Assembly: GCF_000769075.1 (NCBI RefSeq)
Contig: NZ_JRFC01000002.1
Location: forward strand, 1,507-38,624
DNA length: 37,118 nt
Source of the DNA: Porphyromonas sp. COT-290 OH3588
GTDB taxonomy: Bacteria > Bacteroidota > Bacteroidia > Bacteroidales > Porphyromonadaceae
Reading direction: 5' to 3'
The translations under genes were made by a program, and so were the position numbers. A model generated the notes under the pieces. The model had not been told where the DNA came from and did no database searches. It saw only the letters and a program-made list of their open reading frames with translations. How positions within the stretch are numbered: position 1 is the stretch's first letter; every line of letters begins with the position of its first letter. Of the stretch, positions 16,659 through 25,908 are shown one piece after another.

Positions 16659-18812
16659 ATGAAACCACAGTTTAAGAATATAGATATTAAGTCCGCTGGC
16701 TTCGCTAATACCGATGCTGCAGCTTGGGCTAGTAAACAAGATAATACCTCTGTTTGGCGCACAGCCGAGCAGATCCTCGTAAAACCAGTTTATACGGCTA
16801 GCGACCTAGAGGGTATGGAGCACCTAGATTATGCTTCTGGTCTGCCCCCCTTCCTCCGTGGTCCATATAGCGGTATGTACGCTATGCGCCCTTGGACGAT
16901 CCGTCAGTACGCAGGGTTCTCTACGGCAGAGGAGTCTAACGCATTCTACCGCCGTAACCTCGCCGCTGGTCAGAAGGGGCTATCCGTGGCCTTTGACCTT
17001 GCCACACACCGTGGCTACGACGCCGACCACGATCGTGTAGTGGGTGACGTAGGTAAGGCTGGTGTATCTATCTGCTCGCTTGAGGATATGAAGGTGCTTT
17101 TCGATGGTATTCCATTGAACAAGATGTCTGTGTCTATGACGATGAACGGAGCAGTGCTTCCTGTCATGGCTTTCTACATCAACGCAGGTCTTGAGCAGGG
17201 TGCTAAGCTAGAGGAAATGGCTGGTACGATCCAGAATGATATCCTCAAGGAGTTCATGGTGCGTAATACATACATCTACCCACCTGAGTTCTCTATGCGC
17301 ATCATCGCCGATATCTTTGAGTACACTTCTCAGAATATGCCTAAGTTCAACTCGATCTCTATCTCTGGTTACCACATGCAGGAGGCTGGAGCTACAGCAG
17401 ACATCGAGATGGCTTATACACTCGCCGACGGTCTAGAGTACCTCAAGGCTGGTATCGCTGCTGGTATCCCCGTAGATAAGTTCGCTCCCCGTCTGTCTTT
17501 CTTTTGGGCGATTGGTATGAACCATTTCATGGAGATCGCCAAGATGCGTGCAGCTCGTATGCTCTGGGCTAAGATTGTTAAGCAGTTCAACCCCGAGAGC
17601 GACAAGTCTTTGGCTCTGCGTACGCATAGCCAGACCTCTGGTTGGTCCCTCACCGAGCAAGACCCCTTCAACAACGTAGGTCGTACTTGTATCGAGGCTA
17701 TGGGTGCCGCACTAGGACACACGCAGTCACTGCACACCAACGCTCTTGACGAGGCTATCGCTCTGCCAACTGACTTCTCGGCTCGTATCGCTCGTAATAC
17801 GCAGATCTACATTCAAGAAGAAACCATGGTATGTAAGGAGATTGACCCATGGGCTGGTTCATACTATGTAGAGAGCCTGACCAACGAGCTGATGCATAAG
17901 GCTTGGGCACACATTCAGGAGGTAGAGGAGATGGGTGGTATGGCTAAGGCGATCGAAACTGGGCTACCTAAGATGCGTATCGAGGAAGCCGCTGCTCGTA
18001 CTCAGGCTCGTATCGACTCTCGCCAGCAGGTGATCGTTGGTATCAACAAGTATCGTCTGGAGAAGGAAGACCCTATCGATATCCTCGAGATCGACAACAC
18101 GGCCGTGCGTTTACAGCAGATCGAACGCCTCACTCAGCTCCGTGGCGAGCGTAACGAAGAAGAAGTGCAGAAGGCACTTGCTGCTATCACACACTGCGTA
18201 GAAACTAAGGAAGGTAACCTCCTAGACCTAGCGGTGAAAGCAGCTGCTGTACGTGCTTCACTCGGTGAAATTTCGGACGCCTGCGAAACGATCGTAGGGC
18301 GTTATAAAGCAATCATCAGAACTATCTCAGGCGTGTATTCATCAGAATCAGGCGAAGACTCAGACTTCGTACGTGCCAAGGCTCTGGCCGAAAAGTTTGC
18401 AGCCAAGGAAGGTCGTCAGCCTCGTATCATGATCGCTAAGATGGGTCAGGACGGACACGACCGTGGTGCTAAGGTGGTAGCCACAGGCTATGCGGACTGT
18501 GGCTTCGACGTGGATATGGGACCTCTCTTCCAGACCCCAGAGGAGTCGGCTCGTCAAGCTGTAGAGAACGACGTACACGTGATGGGCGTTTCATCTCTAG
18601 CAGCAGGGCACAAGACCCTTATCCCACAGGTGATCGCAGAGCTCAAGAAGCTTGGTCGCCCCGATATCATCGTTACTGCTGGTGGTGTAATCCCTGCGCA
18701 GGACTATGAGTTCCTCTACAATGCTGGTGTTGCTGCTATCTTCGGTCCCGGTACTCCCGTGGCTTACTCAGCAGCCAAGGTGCTTGAGATCCTACTAGAC
18801 GAGCCACAATAA
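16659..18812 (+). CDS. mutB: methylmalonyl-CoA mutase large (alpha) subunit
   Basis: A 717-residue adenosylcobalamin-dependent catalytic subunit. The N-terminal substrate barrel includes [20 protein letters not shown], typical of the CoA-binding face. The C-terminal B12 domain carries DGHDRG at 598-603, with H600 as the lower-axial cobalt ligand. The length is standard. It is co-transcribed with mutA and closed by a terminator at 18842-18877. The usual chaperone gene meaB and a methylmalonyl-CoA epimerase are not next to it. Confidence 0.97.
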   Translation: MKPQFKNIDIKSAGFANTDAAAWASKQDNTSVWRTAEQILVKPVYTASDLEGMEHLDYASGLPPFLRGPYSGMYAMRPWTIRQYAGFSTAEESNAFYRRNLAAGQKGLSVAFDLATHRGYDADHDRVVGDVGKAGVSICSLEDMKVLFDGIPLNKMSVSMTMNGAVLPVMAFYINAGLEQGAKLEEMAGTIQNDILKEFMVRNTYIYPPEFSMRIIADIFEYTSQNMPKFNSISISGYHMQEAGATADIEMAYTLADGLEYLKAGIAAGIPVDKFAPRLSFFWAIGMNHFMEIAKMRAARMLWAKIVKQFNPESDKSLALRTHSQTSGWSLTEQDPFNNVGRTCIEAMGAALGHTQSLHTNALDEAIALPTDFSARIARNTQIYIQEETMVCKEIDPWAGSYYVESLTNELMHKAWAHIQEVEEMGGMAKAIETGLPKMRIEEAAARTQARIDSRQQVIVGINKYRLEKEDPIDILEIDNTAVRLQQIERLTQLRGERNEEEVQKALAAITHCVETKEGNLLDLAVKAAAVRASLGEISDACETIVGRYKAIIRTISGVYSSESGEDSDFVRAKALAEKFAAKEGRQPRIMIAKMGQDGHDRGAKVVATGYADCGFDVDMGPLFQTPEESARQAVENDVHVMGVSSLAAGHKTLIPQVIAELKKLGRPDIIVTAGGVIPAQDYEFLYNAGVAAIFGPGTPVAYSAAKVLEILLDEPQ

Positions 18813-18841
18813 GTAGGTTAGTTAAAACTCATCAATACAAG

Positions 18842-18877
18842 GAGAGCATGTCGAGATTTATCCGTCGGCATGCTCTC
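18842..18877 (+). terminator. mutAB terminator
   Basis: A stem of GAGAGCATG and CATGCTCTC, extended inward by TCGA/TCGG with one G-U pair, is followed by TTT. It lies 30 nt after the mutB stop. Confidence 0.75.
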
Positions 18878-18899
18878 TTTGCTTTGATGGTATTATCTT

Positions 18900-18907
18900 T
18901 ATCTTTG
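18900..18907 (+). promoter_or_regulatory. -7 box of the yciO-like gene
   Basis: TATCTTTG matches TAnnTTTG and ends only 5 nt before the first ATG (18913). The transcript would start at or very near the start codon, so it is probably leaderless or nearly so. Confidence 0.5.
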
Positions 18908-18912
18908 TGACT

Positions 18913-19545
18913 ATGATGGTTAAACTATATGCAGATGCTCCCAACTACAAGGAGCTGGCAGAGGTCATGCAGGCTCTGCGAGATGGAGAAGTGATTATCT
19001 ACCCCACCTGCACGGGCTATGCTTATGCGTGCGATGCTCTACAAGCCAGATCCGTCGAGAAGATTTGTAGCCTCAAGGGCATAGACCCAAAGAAGAAATC
19101 TCTTTCTATTATGTTTGCGGGACTGAGCGACGTGTCGGAGTACTGCAGGCTAAATGATCGTGCTTTTAAGTTCATCAAGGAGCATACGGGCAACTATACG
19201 TTTATCCTGCCAGCTGCAAGTTCGCTCCCCAAGATTTATAAGAATAGGAAGGAGGTCGGCGTACGCCTTGCCTCTCATCCAGTCGGACGATTGATCCTAG
19301 AGGAGCTAGGCAATCCTCTTATTGTTAGCTCTCTGCCGCTCTCCGATGACGACGACCCAGAGTACGCATCAGACCCCGAACTAATTCAGGAGCGCTTCGG
19401 CGGGCAGATTGGCTGTATCATCGACGGAGGTATTGTGGAGATAGAGCCCTCTACGATTGTAGACTGTACAGAGGAGCCTTTTGAGATAATCCGCTTGGGG
19501 TCTGGACGTATAGACGCCGATGAGCCAGCACTCAGTCGTGATTGA
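18913..19545 (+). CDS. yciO: YciO-type Sua5/YrdC-family protein
   Basis: About 210 residues from the ATG at 18913. This is a YrdC-fold protein, a family that includes L-threonylcarbamoyladenylate synthases for tRNA t6A. Segments such as NYTFILPAA, EVGVRLASHPVGRLILEELG and the PSTIVDC end match the YciO branch more closely than TsaC/Sua5; YciO's biological role is less certain. An acidic DDDDPE loop lies near residue 148. A GTG at 18907 is another possible start but falls on the promoter box. The gene ends 23 nt before the SpmAB-like gene and probably shares its transcript. Confidence 0.88.
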   Translation: MMVKLYADAPNYKELAEVMQALRDGEVIIYPTCTGYAYACDALQARSVEKICSLKGIDPKKKSLSIMFAGLSDVSEYCRLNDRAFKFIKEHTGNYTFILPAASSLPKIYKNRKEVGVRLASHPVGRLILEELGNPLIVSSLPLSDDDDPEYASDPELIQERFGGQIGCIIDGGIVEIEPSTIVDCTEEPFEIIRLGSGRIDADEPALSRD

Positions 19546-19568
19546 TAGTTGCTTATAAAGATAGAGGT

Positions 19569-20801
19569 ATGGTGCTTAACTATATTTTTGTTGGCTTCTT
19601 TGTCATTGCCTTTGTGATGGCTCTAGGTCATCTGTTCTTGACGGGAGATTTTCTGATCTTTGAGCGGATTATGAAGGCTTGTTTTGACCAGTCCAAAAAT
19701 GGGTTCGAGATCTCGCTCTATCTCACGGGAGTACTTTGTCTTTGGTTGGGCTTGCTCAAAATAGCTGAGCGAACTGGGATTATCCAGACTTTGGCCTCTT
19801 GGGCTTCGCCTCTACTTAGCATCTTATTCCCTTCGGTTCCCAAAAATCACCCAGCCATGGGGAATATCTTCATGAATATCTCGGCCAATATGCTGGGGTT
19901 GGATAATGCGGCTACACCTCTAGGGCTCAAAACAATGGAGAGCTTACAGTCGCTCAACCCCCGCAAGGAAGAGCCTACCGATGCGATGCTGATGTTTCTT
20001 GGACTCAATGCTAGCGGCCTGACGATTATTCCTTCGTCTGTAATCGCCTTTCGAATGCAAGCAGGTGCAGTCAATCCTGCCGATGTTTTTTTGCCTATCC
20101 TTATGGCAACTACTGCCTCAACGCTCGTAGTAATGCTCTTGATGGCGATCAAGCAGCGCATCAATCTCTGGCGTAGGCCTATGATTATGTTTCTGCTGGT
20201 GGTATTGTCCTTGTTTGCTAGTATTGTTTGGCTAGGTGCTCAGCTCCCTCCCGAGGAGTTTAGCCGTATCAGTACGGGCATCTCGTCCATGGTGCTTGTA
20301 GGGATTATTTTAGCTTTCGTCTTCGGTGGAGTGCGCAGACGTATCAACGTCTATGAGAGCTTTATCGAGGGAGCAAAGGAAGGCTTTTCTACGGCGGTTG
20401 GTATTATTCCTTACCTTATTGCGATGCTTGTAGGGATAGGTGTCTTCCGGGCATCGGGAGCCATGGATCTATTTGCCGAAGGGCTTTTGTCGCTTTTCGA
20501 GAGTCTTGGCTGGGATAGTCGATGGGTAGAGGCACTGCCTACGATGCTGATGAAACCACTTAGTGGCAGTGGAGCTAGAGGGCTCATGGTCGATGCCATG
20601 CAGACACATGGGGCAGATAGCTTCGTCGGTCGCTTGGCTTGCACAGTACAAGGTGCGAGTGATACGACTTTCTATATTATAGCGCTCTATTTCGGAGCTA
20701 TTGGTATTAGGCGTACAGCCTATGCCGTACCATATTCATTGCTTGCAGACCTCGCCGGAGCAGTGACCGCTACTCTCGTAACTTATCTATTCTTTGCCTA
20801 G
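19569..20801 (+). CDS. fused SpmA/SpmB-like nucleoside-recognition (Gate) membrane protein
   Basis: A 410-residue polytopic inner-membrane protein from the ATG at 19569; a TTG at 19542 overlaps the previous gene and is less likely. It contains two Gate/nucleoside-recognition domains, one in each half. The first, around residues 90-140, has MGNIFMNISANMLGLDNAA; the second, around 320-380, has MKPLSGSGARGLMVDAM and GASDTTFYI. In spore formers these correspond to separate spore maturation proteins SpmA and SpmB. Fused forms occur in non-sporulating Bacteroidota. The transported or sensed molecule is unknown. Confidence 0.9.
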   Translation: MVLNYIFVGFFVIAFVMALGHLFLTGDFLIFERIMKACFDQSKNGFEISLYLTGVLCLWLGLLKIAERTGIIQTLASWASPLLSILFPSVPKNHPAMGNIFMNISANMLGLDNAATPLGLKTMESLQSLNPRKEEPTDAMLMFLGLNASGLTIIPSSVIAFRMQAGAVNPADVFLPILMATTASTLVVMLLMAIKQRINLWRRPMIMFLLVVLSLFASIVWLGAQLPPEEFSRISTGISSMVLVGIILAFVFGGVRRRINVYESFIEGAKEGFSTAVGIIPYLIAMLVGIGVFRASGAMDLFAEGLLSLFESLGWDSRWVEALPTMLMKPLSGSGARGLMVDAMQTHGADSFVGRLACTVQGASDTTFYIIALYFGAIGIRRTAYAVPYSLLADLAGAVTATLVTYLFFA

Positions 20802-21101
20802 CTTTTACATAGCTTTTGTGAAACTAATAGCCTTCTTGATCAATTGAGAGGCCGTGGAGATATGGACATTTGTCGTGCTTTCCCTCCTTGTGCTACTCCC
20901 TTTCTGGGTAAATGCTTGCTCATTAGTAGGTAAATCTGTATTTTCGCAGTGGATTTGTCAATTTCAAATAATAACGGATTACTAGACTTGTAAGTGGAGT
21001 ATAGAGGAGCGTGCTTGAGTAGGGTTTATGCGCTCCGGTATTTCTTCATCTATTCTTCACGTTTTCATCAATCAGAGCAATACTAAACACTCTAAAGCAC
21101 T
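20802..21101. other. 300-bp intergenic region upstream of the hydrogenase-like gene
   Basis: No gene is visible. An inverted repeat GGAGCG (21006-21011) / CGCTCC (21031-21036) lies about 65-95 bp before the start codon and could be an operator or small hairpin. No TAnnTTTG box was identified, so the promoter is not located. Confidence 0.4.
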
Positions 21102-22574
21102 ATGGCCTTTACAAACAACGTGATGATTGTACGCCACCGTCTGCTGGCCGATCTCGTACGTCTATGGAAAGACGAAAAACTGGTTGAAGACGTTGACCGA
21201 CTTCCTCTACGCCTTAGCCCTCGCAATGCTAAACCTCGTGGGAGATGCTGTATCCACAAGGAACGTGTAGTTTGGAAGTATAAATCCCTGCCCTTACTAG
21301 GCTACGATATGAGTGACGAAACCGATGAGCTGACACCTTTATCTGACTATGTACGTAGAGCGCTTGAGCGTAAGCAGGTAGAGAAGGATAACATACTCTG
21401 CGTGATTGATGAGGCCTGCTCGTCTTGCGTTCAGGTAAACTATGAGGTGTCTAATCTATGTAAAGGCTGTGTAGCTCAGAGTTGCTCGACCAACTGCCCC
21501 AAGGACGCTGTAGATTTCAAACGCAATGGTCAAGCGGAGATTGATCATGACAAGTGCATCAGCTGTGGTATCTGCCATAAGAACTGTCCTTACCATGCCA
21601 TTGTTTATATCCCTGTTCCCTGCGAAGAGGCTTGTCCCGTTAAGGCCATTAAGAAAGACGAGAACGGCATCGAACGTATAGATGAGAGCCGCTGTATCTA
21701 CTGCGGCAAGTGTGTGAACGCTTGTCCCTTCGGTGCAATCTTCGAGATCAGCCAAACCTTCGATGTCTTGCAACGCATTCGCAATGGTCACAAGATGATC
21801 GCTATCCCTGCCCCCTCGGTACTCGGTCAGTTCAAGACCACAATCGACAAGGTCTATGGTGCACTCAAGGCCATTGGCTTCCACGATGTGATCGAGGTTG
21901 CTCAAGGTGCTATGGACACAATCAGCAACGAGGCTCACGAGCTACTGGAGAAACTGGAGGAGGGGCAACCCTTCATGACTACGTCTTGCTGTCCCGCCTA
22001 CATTGAGCTTACAGAGAAGCATATCCCCGATATCAAGCCTTTCGTCTCTCACACTGGGTCGCCCATGTACTATGCCGCACGCATAGCCAAACAGCAGCAT
22101 CCAGATGCCGAGATCGTATTCATTGGTCCATGTCTAGCTAAGCGTCAGGAGGCTAAGCGAGATGAGGCCGTAGACTTCGTTTGGACATTCGAGGAATTAG
22201 CTGCCATTCTAGATGGTATGGGTGTAGAGCTAGAGGAAGCAGATGGATTTGCTCCAGCGTTTACTTCAGTGCGAGAGGCTCATGGGTTTGCTCAAGCTGG
22301 AGGCGTTATGGGTTCGGTGCAAGCGTACCTCAAGGATAAGGCGAAGACTTTCACTGCACTCAACATCGCAGATATCGATCGCAAGAATATGACACTGCTT
22401 CGCTCGGCAGCCAAGACAAAGAAAGCTCCAGCGCAGTTCATTGAGGTAATGGCATGCCCCGGCGGATGTATCACGGGGCCTTGTGCTCACGGAGATACCG
22501 CAGCAGGCACTCGACGCCTTGTGGCAGAGCTAGCCAAGCGCAAGGAAACCTACGCAGATATGGAGACTGTTTAG
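21102..22574 (+). CDS. [FeFe]-hydrogenase-like iron-sulfur protein (group B-like, monomeric)
   Basis: 490 residues. After a ~90-residue N-terminal region comes a Cys-rich ferredoxin-like part with sets at 120-132 (CKGC...CSTNCP), 152-162 (CISCGICHKNCP), C174/C178 and 198-208 (CIYCGKCVNACP), enough for two or three 4Fe-4S clusters. The H-cluster domain has all three signature loops: TTSCCPAY (C296 proton-transfer, C297 ligand), GPCLAKRQE (C344) and EVMACPGGC (C452, C456). The loops have GPC instead of MPC, and GPCAH instead of the GGGQP ending, which fits group B rather than the well-studied group A. It may make or take up H2, or sense redox state. hydE follows after 27 nt. Confidence 0.9.
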   Translation: MAFTNNVMIVRHRLLADLVRLWKDEKLVEDVDRLPLRLSPRNAKPRGRCCIHKERVVWKYKSLPLLGYDMSDETDELTPLSDYVRRALERKQVEKDNILCVIDEACSSCVQVNYEVSNLCKGCVAQSCSTNCPKDAVDFKRNGQAEIDHDKCISCGICHKNCPYHAIVYIPVPCEEACPVKAIKKDENGIERIDESRCIYCGKCVNACPFGAIFEISQTFDVLQRIRNGHKMIAIPAPSVLGQFKTTIDKVYGALKAIGFHDVIEVAQGAMDTISNEAHELLEKLEEGQPFMTTSCCPAYIELTEKHIPDIKPFVSHTGSPMYYAARIAKQQHPDAEIVFIGPCLAKRQEAKRDEAVDFVWTFEELAAILDGMGVELEEADGFAPAFTSVREAHGFAQAGGVMGSVQAYLKDKAKTFTALNIADIDRKNMTLLRSAAKTKKAPAQFIEVMACPGGCITGPCAHGDTAAGTRRLVAELAKRKETYADMETV

Positions 22575-22601
22575 CTCCAGACTATATAGATTCGATAACA
22601 T

Positions 22602-23639
22602 TTGGATCAACTAATCAAACGTCTTAGGGACGAGCGAACGCTTCCAGAGGAGGATCTCCGCATACTGCTTAGTGCAGAGGACGATGCTTCTCTGGAAGCG
22701 CTTTGTTTACAAGCACGCCAAGTCCGAGAGCAGTATTATGGACTCAAGGTCTATATTAGGGGATTGATTGAGCTGACTAATATCTGCAAGAACGACTGCT
22801 ACTACTGTGGTATTCGTCGTAGCAATCGAGATGTGGTACGTTATAGATTGAGCCACGAGCAGGTTTTGGAGTGCTGTGCGCATGGCTATGGGCTAGGGTT
22901 CCGAACCTTTGTTCTTCAAGGGGGCGAAGACCCTTACTGGACGTCGGATAGACTGGTCACTCTGATACAGGAGATACGTCAGAGCTATTCCGACTGTGCC
23001 ATTACACTCTCTATCGGTGAGTGGAAGAGAGTAGACTACGAGACGTTTTATGCCGCAGGGGCCAATAGATTTCTGCTGCGTCACGAGACATTCGACCCCG
23101 AACACTATGCCGTGCTTCACCCGAGAGAGATGTCAGCCGAGCATAGGCAGCATTGCCTCAGACAGCTCAAGGAGATTGGCTTCCAGACGGGTACGGGGAT
23201 TATGGTCGGCTCACCAGAGCAAACCATCGATCATTTGATACGAGATATTCGCTTCATCGAGGAGCTCAAACCACAGATGATTGGGCTTGGTCCTTTCCTC
23301 CCACACAAGCAGACACCTTTTGCTGGCAAACCTGCTGGCTCGCTACAGCTGACGCTTAGGCTCCTCGCTATACTTCGCCTGATGCACCCCGAGGCATTGA
23401 TCCCTTCTACGACAGCTCTAGCTACCTTACACCCTGAGGGTAGATTGCATGGTATCCTCGCAGGGTGCAATGTCGTGATGCCTAATCTATCGCCACTTGA
23501 GCAACGAAAGAAATACGAACTCTACAATGACAAAGCTGCTCTAGGTGCCGAAGCCGCTGAGGGTTTGTCTCTCCTTGCCGATCAGTTGGCTTCTATTGGC
23601 TACGAGCTCTCCTATGAGAGAGGCGATAGCTTGAGGTAA
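22602..23639 (+). CDS. hydE: [FeFe] hydrogenase H-cluster radical SAM maturase HydE
   Basis: 345 residues with the radical-SAM cluster motif C62-x3-C66-x2-C69 (CKNDCYYC) in the strand-loop after ELTNI, and the HydE-typical FVLQGGEDPYW and GTGIMVGSP segments. HydE works with HydF and HydG to build the 2Fe subcluster of the H-cluster. The proposed start is TTG at 22602, which gives the expected N-terminus; no in-frame ATG is better placed. Its coupling to the preceding gene supports that gene being a real H-cluster enzyme. hydF and hydG are not in the window. Confidence 0.93.
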   Translation: MDQLIKRLRDERTLPEEDLRILLSAEDDASLEALCLQARQVREQYYGLKVYIRGLIELTNICKNDCYYCGIRRSNRDVVRYRLSHEQVLECCAHGYGLGFRTFVLQGGEDPYWTSDRLVTLIQEIRQSYSDCAITLSIGEWKRVDYETFYAAGANRFLLRHETFDPEHYAVLHPREMSAEHRQHCLRQLKEIGFQTGTGIMVGSPEQTIDHLIRDIRFIEELKPQMIGLGPFLPHKQTPFAGKPAGSLQLTLRLLAILRLMHPEALIPSTTALATLHPEGRLHGILAGCNVVMPNLSPLEQRKKYELYNDKAALGAEAAEGLSLLADQLASIGYELSYERGDSLR

Positions 23640-23646
23640 TTTCTTG

Positions 23647-23654
23647 TATCTTTG
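23647..23654 (+). promoter_or_regulatory. -7 box upstream of the DUF4837 gene
   Basis: TATCTTTG matches TAnnTTTG, 37 nt upstream of the ATG at 23692 and just after the hydE stop. This suggests a separate transcript for the DUF4837-pdxA pair. Confidence 0.45.
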
Positions 23655-23691
23655 TTGCAATTGACACCCATCGGTGTATAAAGATTGAAAT

Positions 23692-24741
23692 ATGAATACA
23701 TTCAATAGATGGACTTGTGTGCTGGCTCTTGGGCTAGCCTTGGGGGCTTGTAAGGGTAGTGTTGGTTCTACGTTTGTGCAAGCATCGGGTGGCCCCGGAG
23801 AAGTAATGATCGTGATGGAGAATGAACTACTCGATAGTACACCAGGCGTACAGATTTTGCAGATGCTCGATCAGGCTGCTCCCGCCTTACCTCAGGAGGA
23901 ACCTATGTTTACCATCGGGGGTAGAGTGCCAGCGCCGAGCTTCAAAGGTGCTCTGCAATACTTCCGCAATATCATCATCGCTACGATAGACCCCGAGCGT
24001 TTCTCTACCACCGCGCTCAAGTACGGCTACGACGAATGGGCTAGAGGGCAGCTCGTCATACGTATGCAGGCTGCCTCAGCCGACTCTCTTCAAGCGTATA
24101 TCACTCGCAACGAAGAACCCATCATGAATATGCTTCTGCGCCACGAGCTATATAGGTTTGGCTCTATCGTAGAGGAGGAGTTCAGCCAGAGAGCCACCGA
24201 GATGGTGGACAGTCTGTTTGCTCACAAAATCAATGTACCTAGAGATATTAGACACTACAAAGTAGGGGATAACTTCCTCTGGATGAGTAATGCTAATATG
24301 CGTCGTCGTCACGATATACTTGTCTATAGCTTCCCCTACACTTCCAAGGCCGATATTGGGCTAGACCGTTTGGTCGAGGTCAGAGACTCTGTACTCAAAA
24401 CCAATATCCAAGGTGAGTTTGAGGGAACTTATCCCAGCACAGTGCGTACGGGACTTGTCTACCGCAAGGTAATGATACCCAACGCTCAGCCTAGAGGCGA
24501 GATGCGTGGTCTATGGCAGATGGAGGGCGGCGCTATGATGGGAGGCCCATTCGTTTGTCATGCGTACATAGATCCCAAGACCTCTCGTGTATATGTAGCT
24601 GAAGGGTTCGTGTATCACCCCAATGAAAACAAACTCAACCTGATCCGAATGATGGAAGGAGCCCTATACAGCTTCCGACCTAGAACTGAGAAGTTTGAAG
24701 CTAAAAGTATCCTAGAGAGTACCTATACCAAGGCGTTCTAG
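23692..24741 (+). CDS. DUF4837 family lipoprotein
   Basis: 349 residues. A signal peptide with lipobox LGAC makes C20 the lipidated Cys. The mature part resembles the Bacteroidota DUF4837 family, with an early GGPGEVMIVMENELLDS segment, a central repeated alpha/beta region, and a late GGAMMGGPFVCHAY segment. The family has no established function that I know of. Cell-envelope location is inferred from the lipobox. It is followed after 20 nt by pdxA. Confidence 0.85.
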   Translation: MNTFNRWTCVLALGLALGACKGSVGSTFVQASGGPGEVMIVMENELLDSTPGVQILQMLDQAAPALPQEEPMFTIGGRVPAPSFKGALQYFRNIIIATIDPERFSTTALKYGYDEWARGQLVIRMQAASADSLQAYITRNEEPIMNMLLRHELYRFGSIVEEEFSQRATEMVDSLFAHKINVPRDIRHYKVGDNFLWMSNANMRRRHDILVYSFPYTSKADIGLDRLVEVRDSVLKTNIQGEFEGTYPSTVRTGLVYRKVMIPNAQPRGEMRGLWQMEGGAMMGGPFVCHAYIDPKTSRVYVAEGFVYHPNENKLNLIRMMEGALYSFRPRTEKFEAKSILESTYTKAF

Positions 24742-24761
24742 AGGAGTTTAACTAATAAAGT

Positions 24762-25865
24762 ATGGAGAATAAGAAAATACGAGTGGCCATTAGCCACGGA
24801 GATATCAATGGTATAGGTTACGAAATCCTTTTCAAGATCTTTGCCGAGGAGCGTATCTTGGAGCTATTCACCCCCGTTATCTATGGTTCAGGCAAGGCTG
24901 CTGCCTTTTGGCGCAATCATTTGTCCCTCGAGGCCGAGCCTTGGCATTTGATACATCACGCCGACGAAGCTAAAGACGGTTGCGTCAATCTGATTGATTG
25001 TGCTGGAGAGGAATGTCATGTTGAGCCCGGTCAGCCTACCGAATATGCTGGTCAGTTGGCTCTGGCGGCTCTGGAGCGTGCGACCGAAGATGTAAAAGCA
25101 GGGCGTTGCCACGTGCTCGTTACAGCTCCAACCAACAAGAGCGTTATGCCACGTGATCGCTTCCCTTACAACGGGCATACCCAATACTTAGAAGCTGTAA
25201 CAGCGAAAGATGCAGGTAAGAGCTTGATGCTCCTGTCTTGTCTAGACTGCCGAGTCGCACTTGCTACGGGGCATATACCAGTATCTAAGATTGCGTCGGT
25301 ACTTACTTCAGAGCTTATCGCTGAGAAAGTGCGGCTACTGGAGGCTGGTCTGAAGCGTGATTTTGGTATCGTCAAGCCTCGTATAGCAGTACTTGGGCTC
25401 AACCCTCATGCTGGAGACCGAGGTCTTATGGGTAACGAAGAGCAGACAATCATCACTCCTGCTATAGAGCAGCTGAGTAGTGAGGGGATTATTGTCTTCG
25501 GTCCTTATCCTGCCGACGGCTTTTGGGGTGGCGATCGTGCTGATGCTTTCGATGGCATTCTGGCTATGTATCATGACCAAGGTTTAGCTCCGTTTAAGGC
25601 GTTGTACATGAGCGAAGGTGTCAATAGTACACTCGGTCTGACCATTGTGCGTACCTCTCCAGACCATGGTACTGGCTACGATATAGCAGGTCAAGGCAAG
25701 GCTTCGCCAGACTCTATGCGAGCCGCTATCTATCAAGCTATTGACATCTACCGAGCTCGCAGTGCTTACGAATACTCCAGACGCAACCCACTAAGACGTA
25801 CCTACCACCACAGAGGTCACGACGACGAGAAGCTAGACCTTACAGCCCACGAGGAGGACTATTAG
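24762..25865 (+). CDS. pdxA: 4-hydroxythreonine-4-phosphate dehydrogenase
   Basis: A 367-residue NAD-dependent enzyme of the deoxyxylulose-5-phosphate-dependent pyridoxal phosphate pathway. Conserved pieces include ISHGDINGIGYEI at the N-terminus (usually GDPxGIGPE), the metal-binding His regions NGHTQYLEA and HDQGLAPFK, and TSPDHGTGYDIAGQGKA. A ~35-residue basic/acidic tail extends past the usual C-terminus. It lies between the DUF4837 lipoprotein and the helicase gene, all in one direction with short gaps. PdxJ is not adjacent. Confidence 0.95.
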   Translation: MENKKIRVAISHGDINGIGYEILFKIFAEERILELFTPVIYGSGKAAAFWRNHLSLEAEPWHLIHHADEAKDGCVNLIDCAGEECHVEPGQPTEYAGQLALAALERATEDVKAGRCHVLVTAPTNKSVMPRDRFPYNGHTQYLEAVTAKDAGKSLMLLSCLDCRVALATGHIPVSKIASVLTSELIAEKVRLLEAGLKRDFGIVKPRIAVLGLNPHAGDRGLMGNEEQTIITPAIEQLSSEGIIVFGPYPADGFWGGDRADAFDGILAMYHDQGLAPFKALYMSEGVNSTLGLTIVRTSPDHGTGYDIAGQGKASPDSMRAAIYQAIDIYRARSAYEYSRRNPLRRTYHHRGHDDEKLDLTAHEEDY

Positions 25866-25908
25866 TCTACTAGTCTATCTTCGTTTCGGGGATAACACAT
25901 ACATCTAT

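Noticed and set aside
19542-19568. Upstream TTG start for the SpmAB-like protein
   Set aside because: It overlaps the preceding gene's stop and adds a polar leader before the first membrane helix; the ATG at 19569 is more natural.
10784-20958. Motif GTGGATTTGT-like sequence in three intergenic regions (10784, 14326, 20949)
   Set aside because: Only about 10 bases are shared, and the direct orientation conflicts with the inverted relationship of the 127-bp repeats; probably chance in T-rich DNA.
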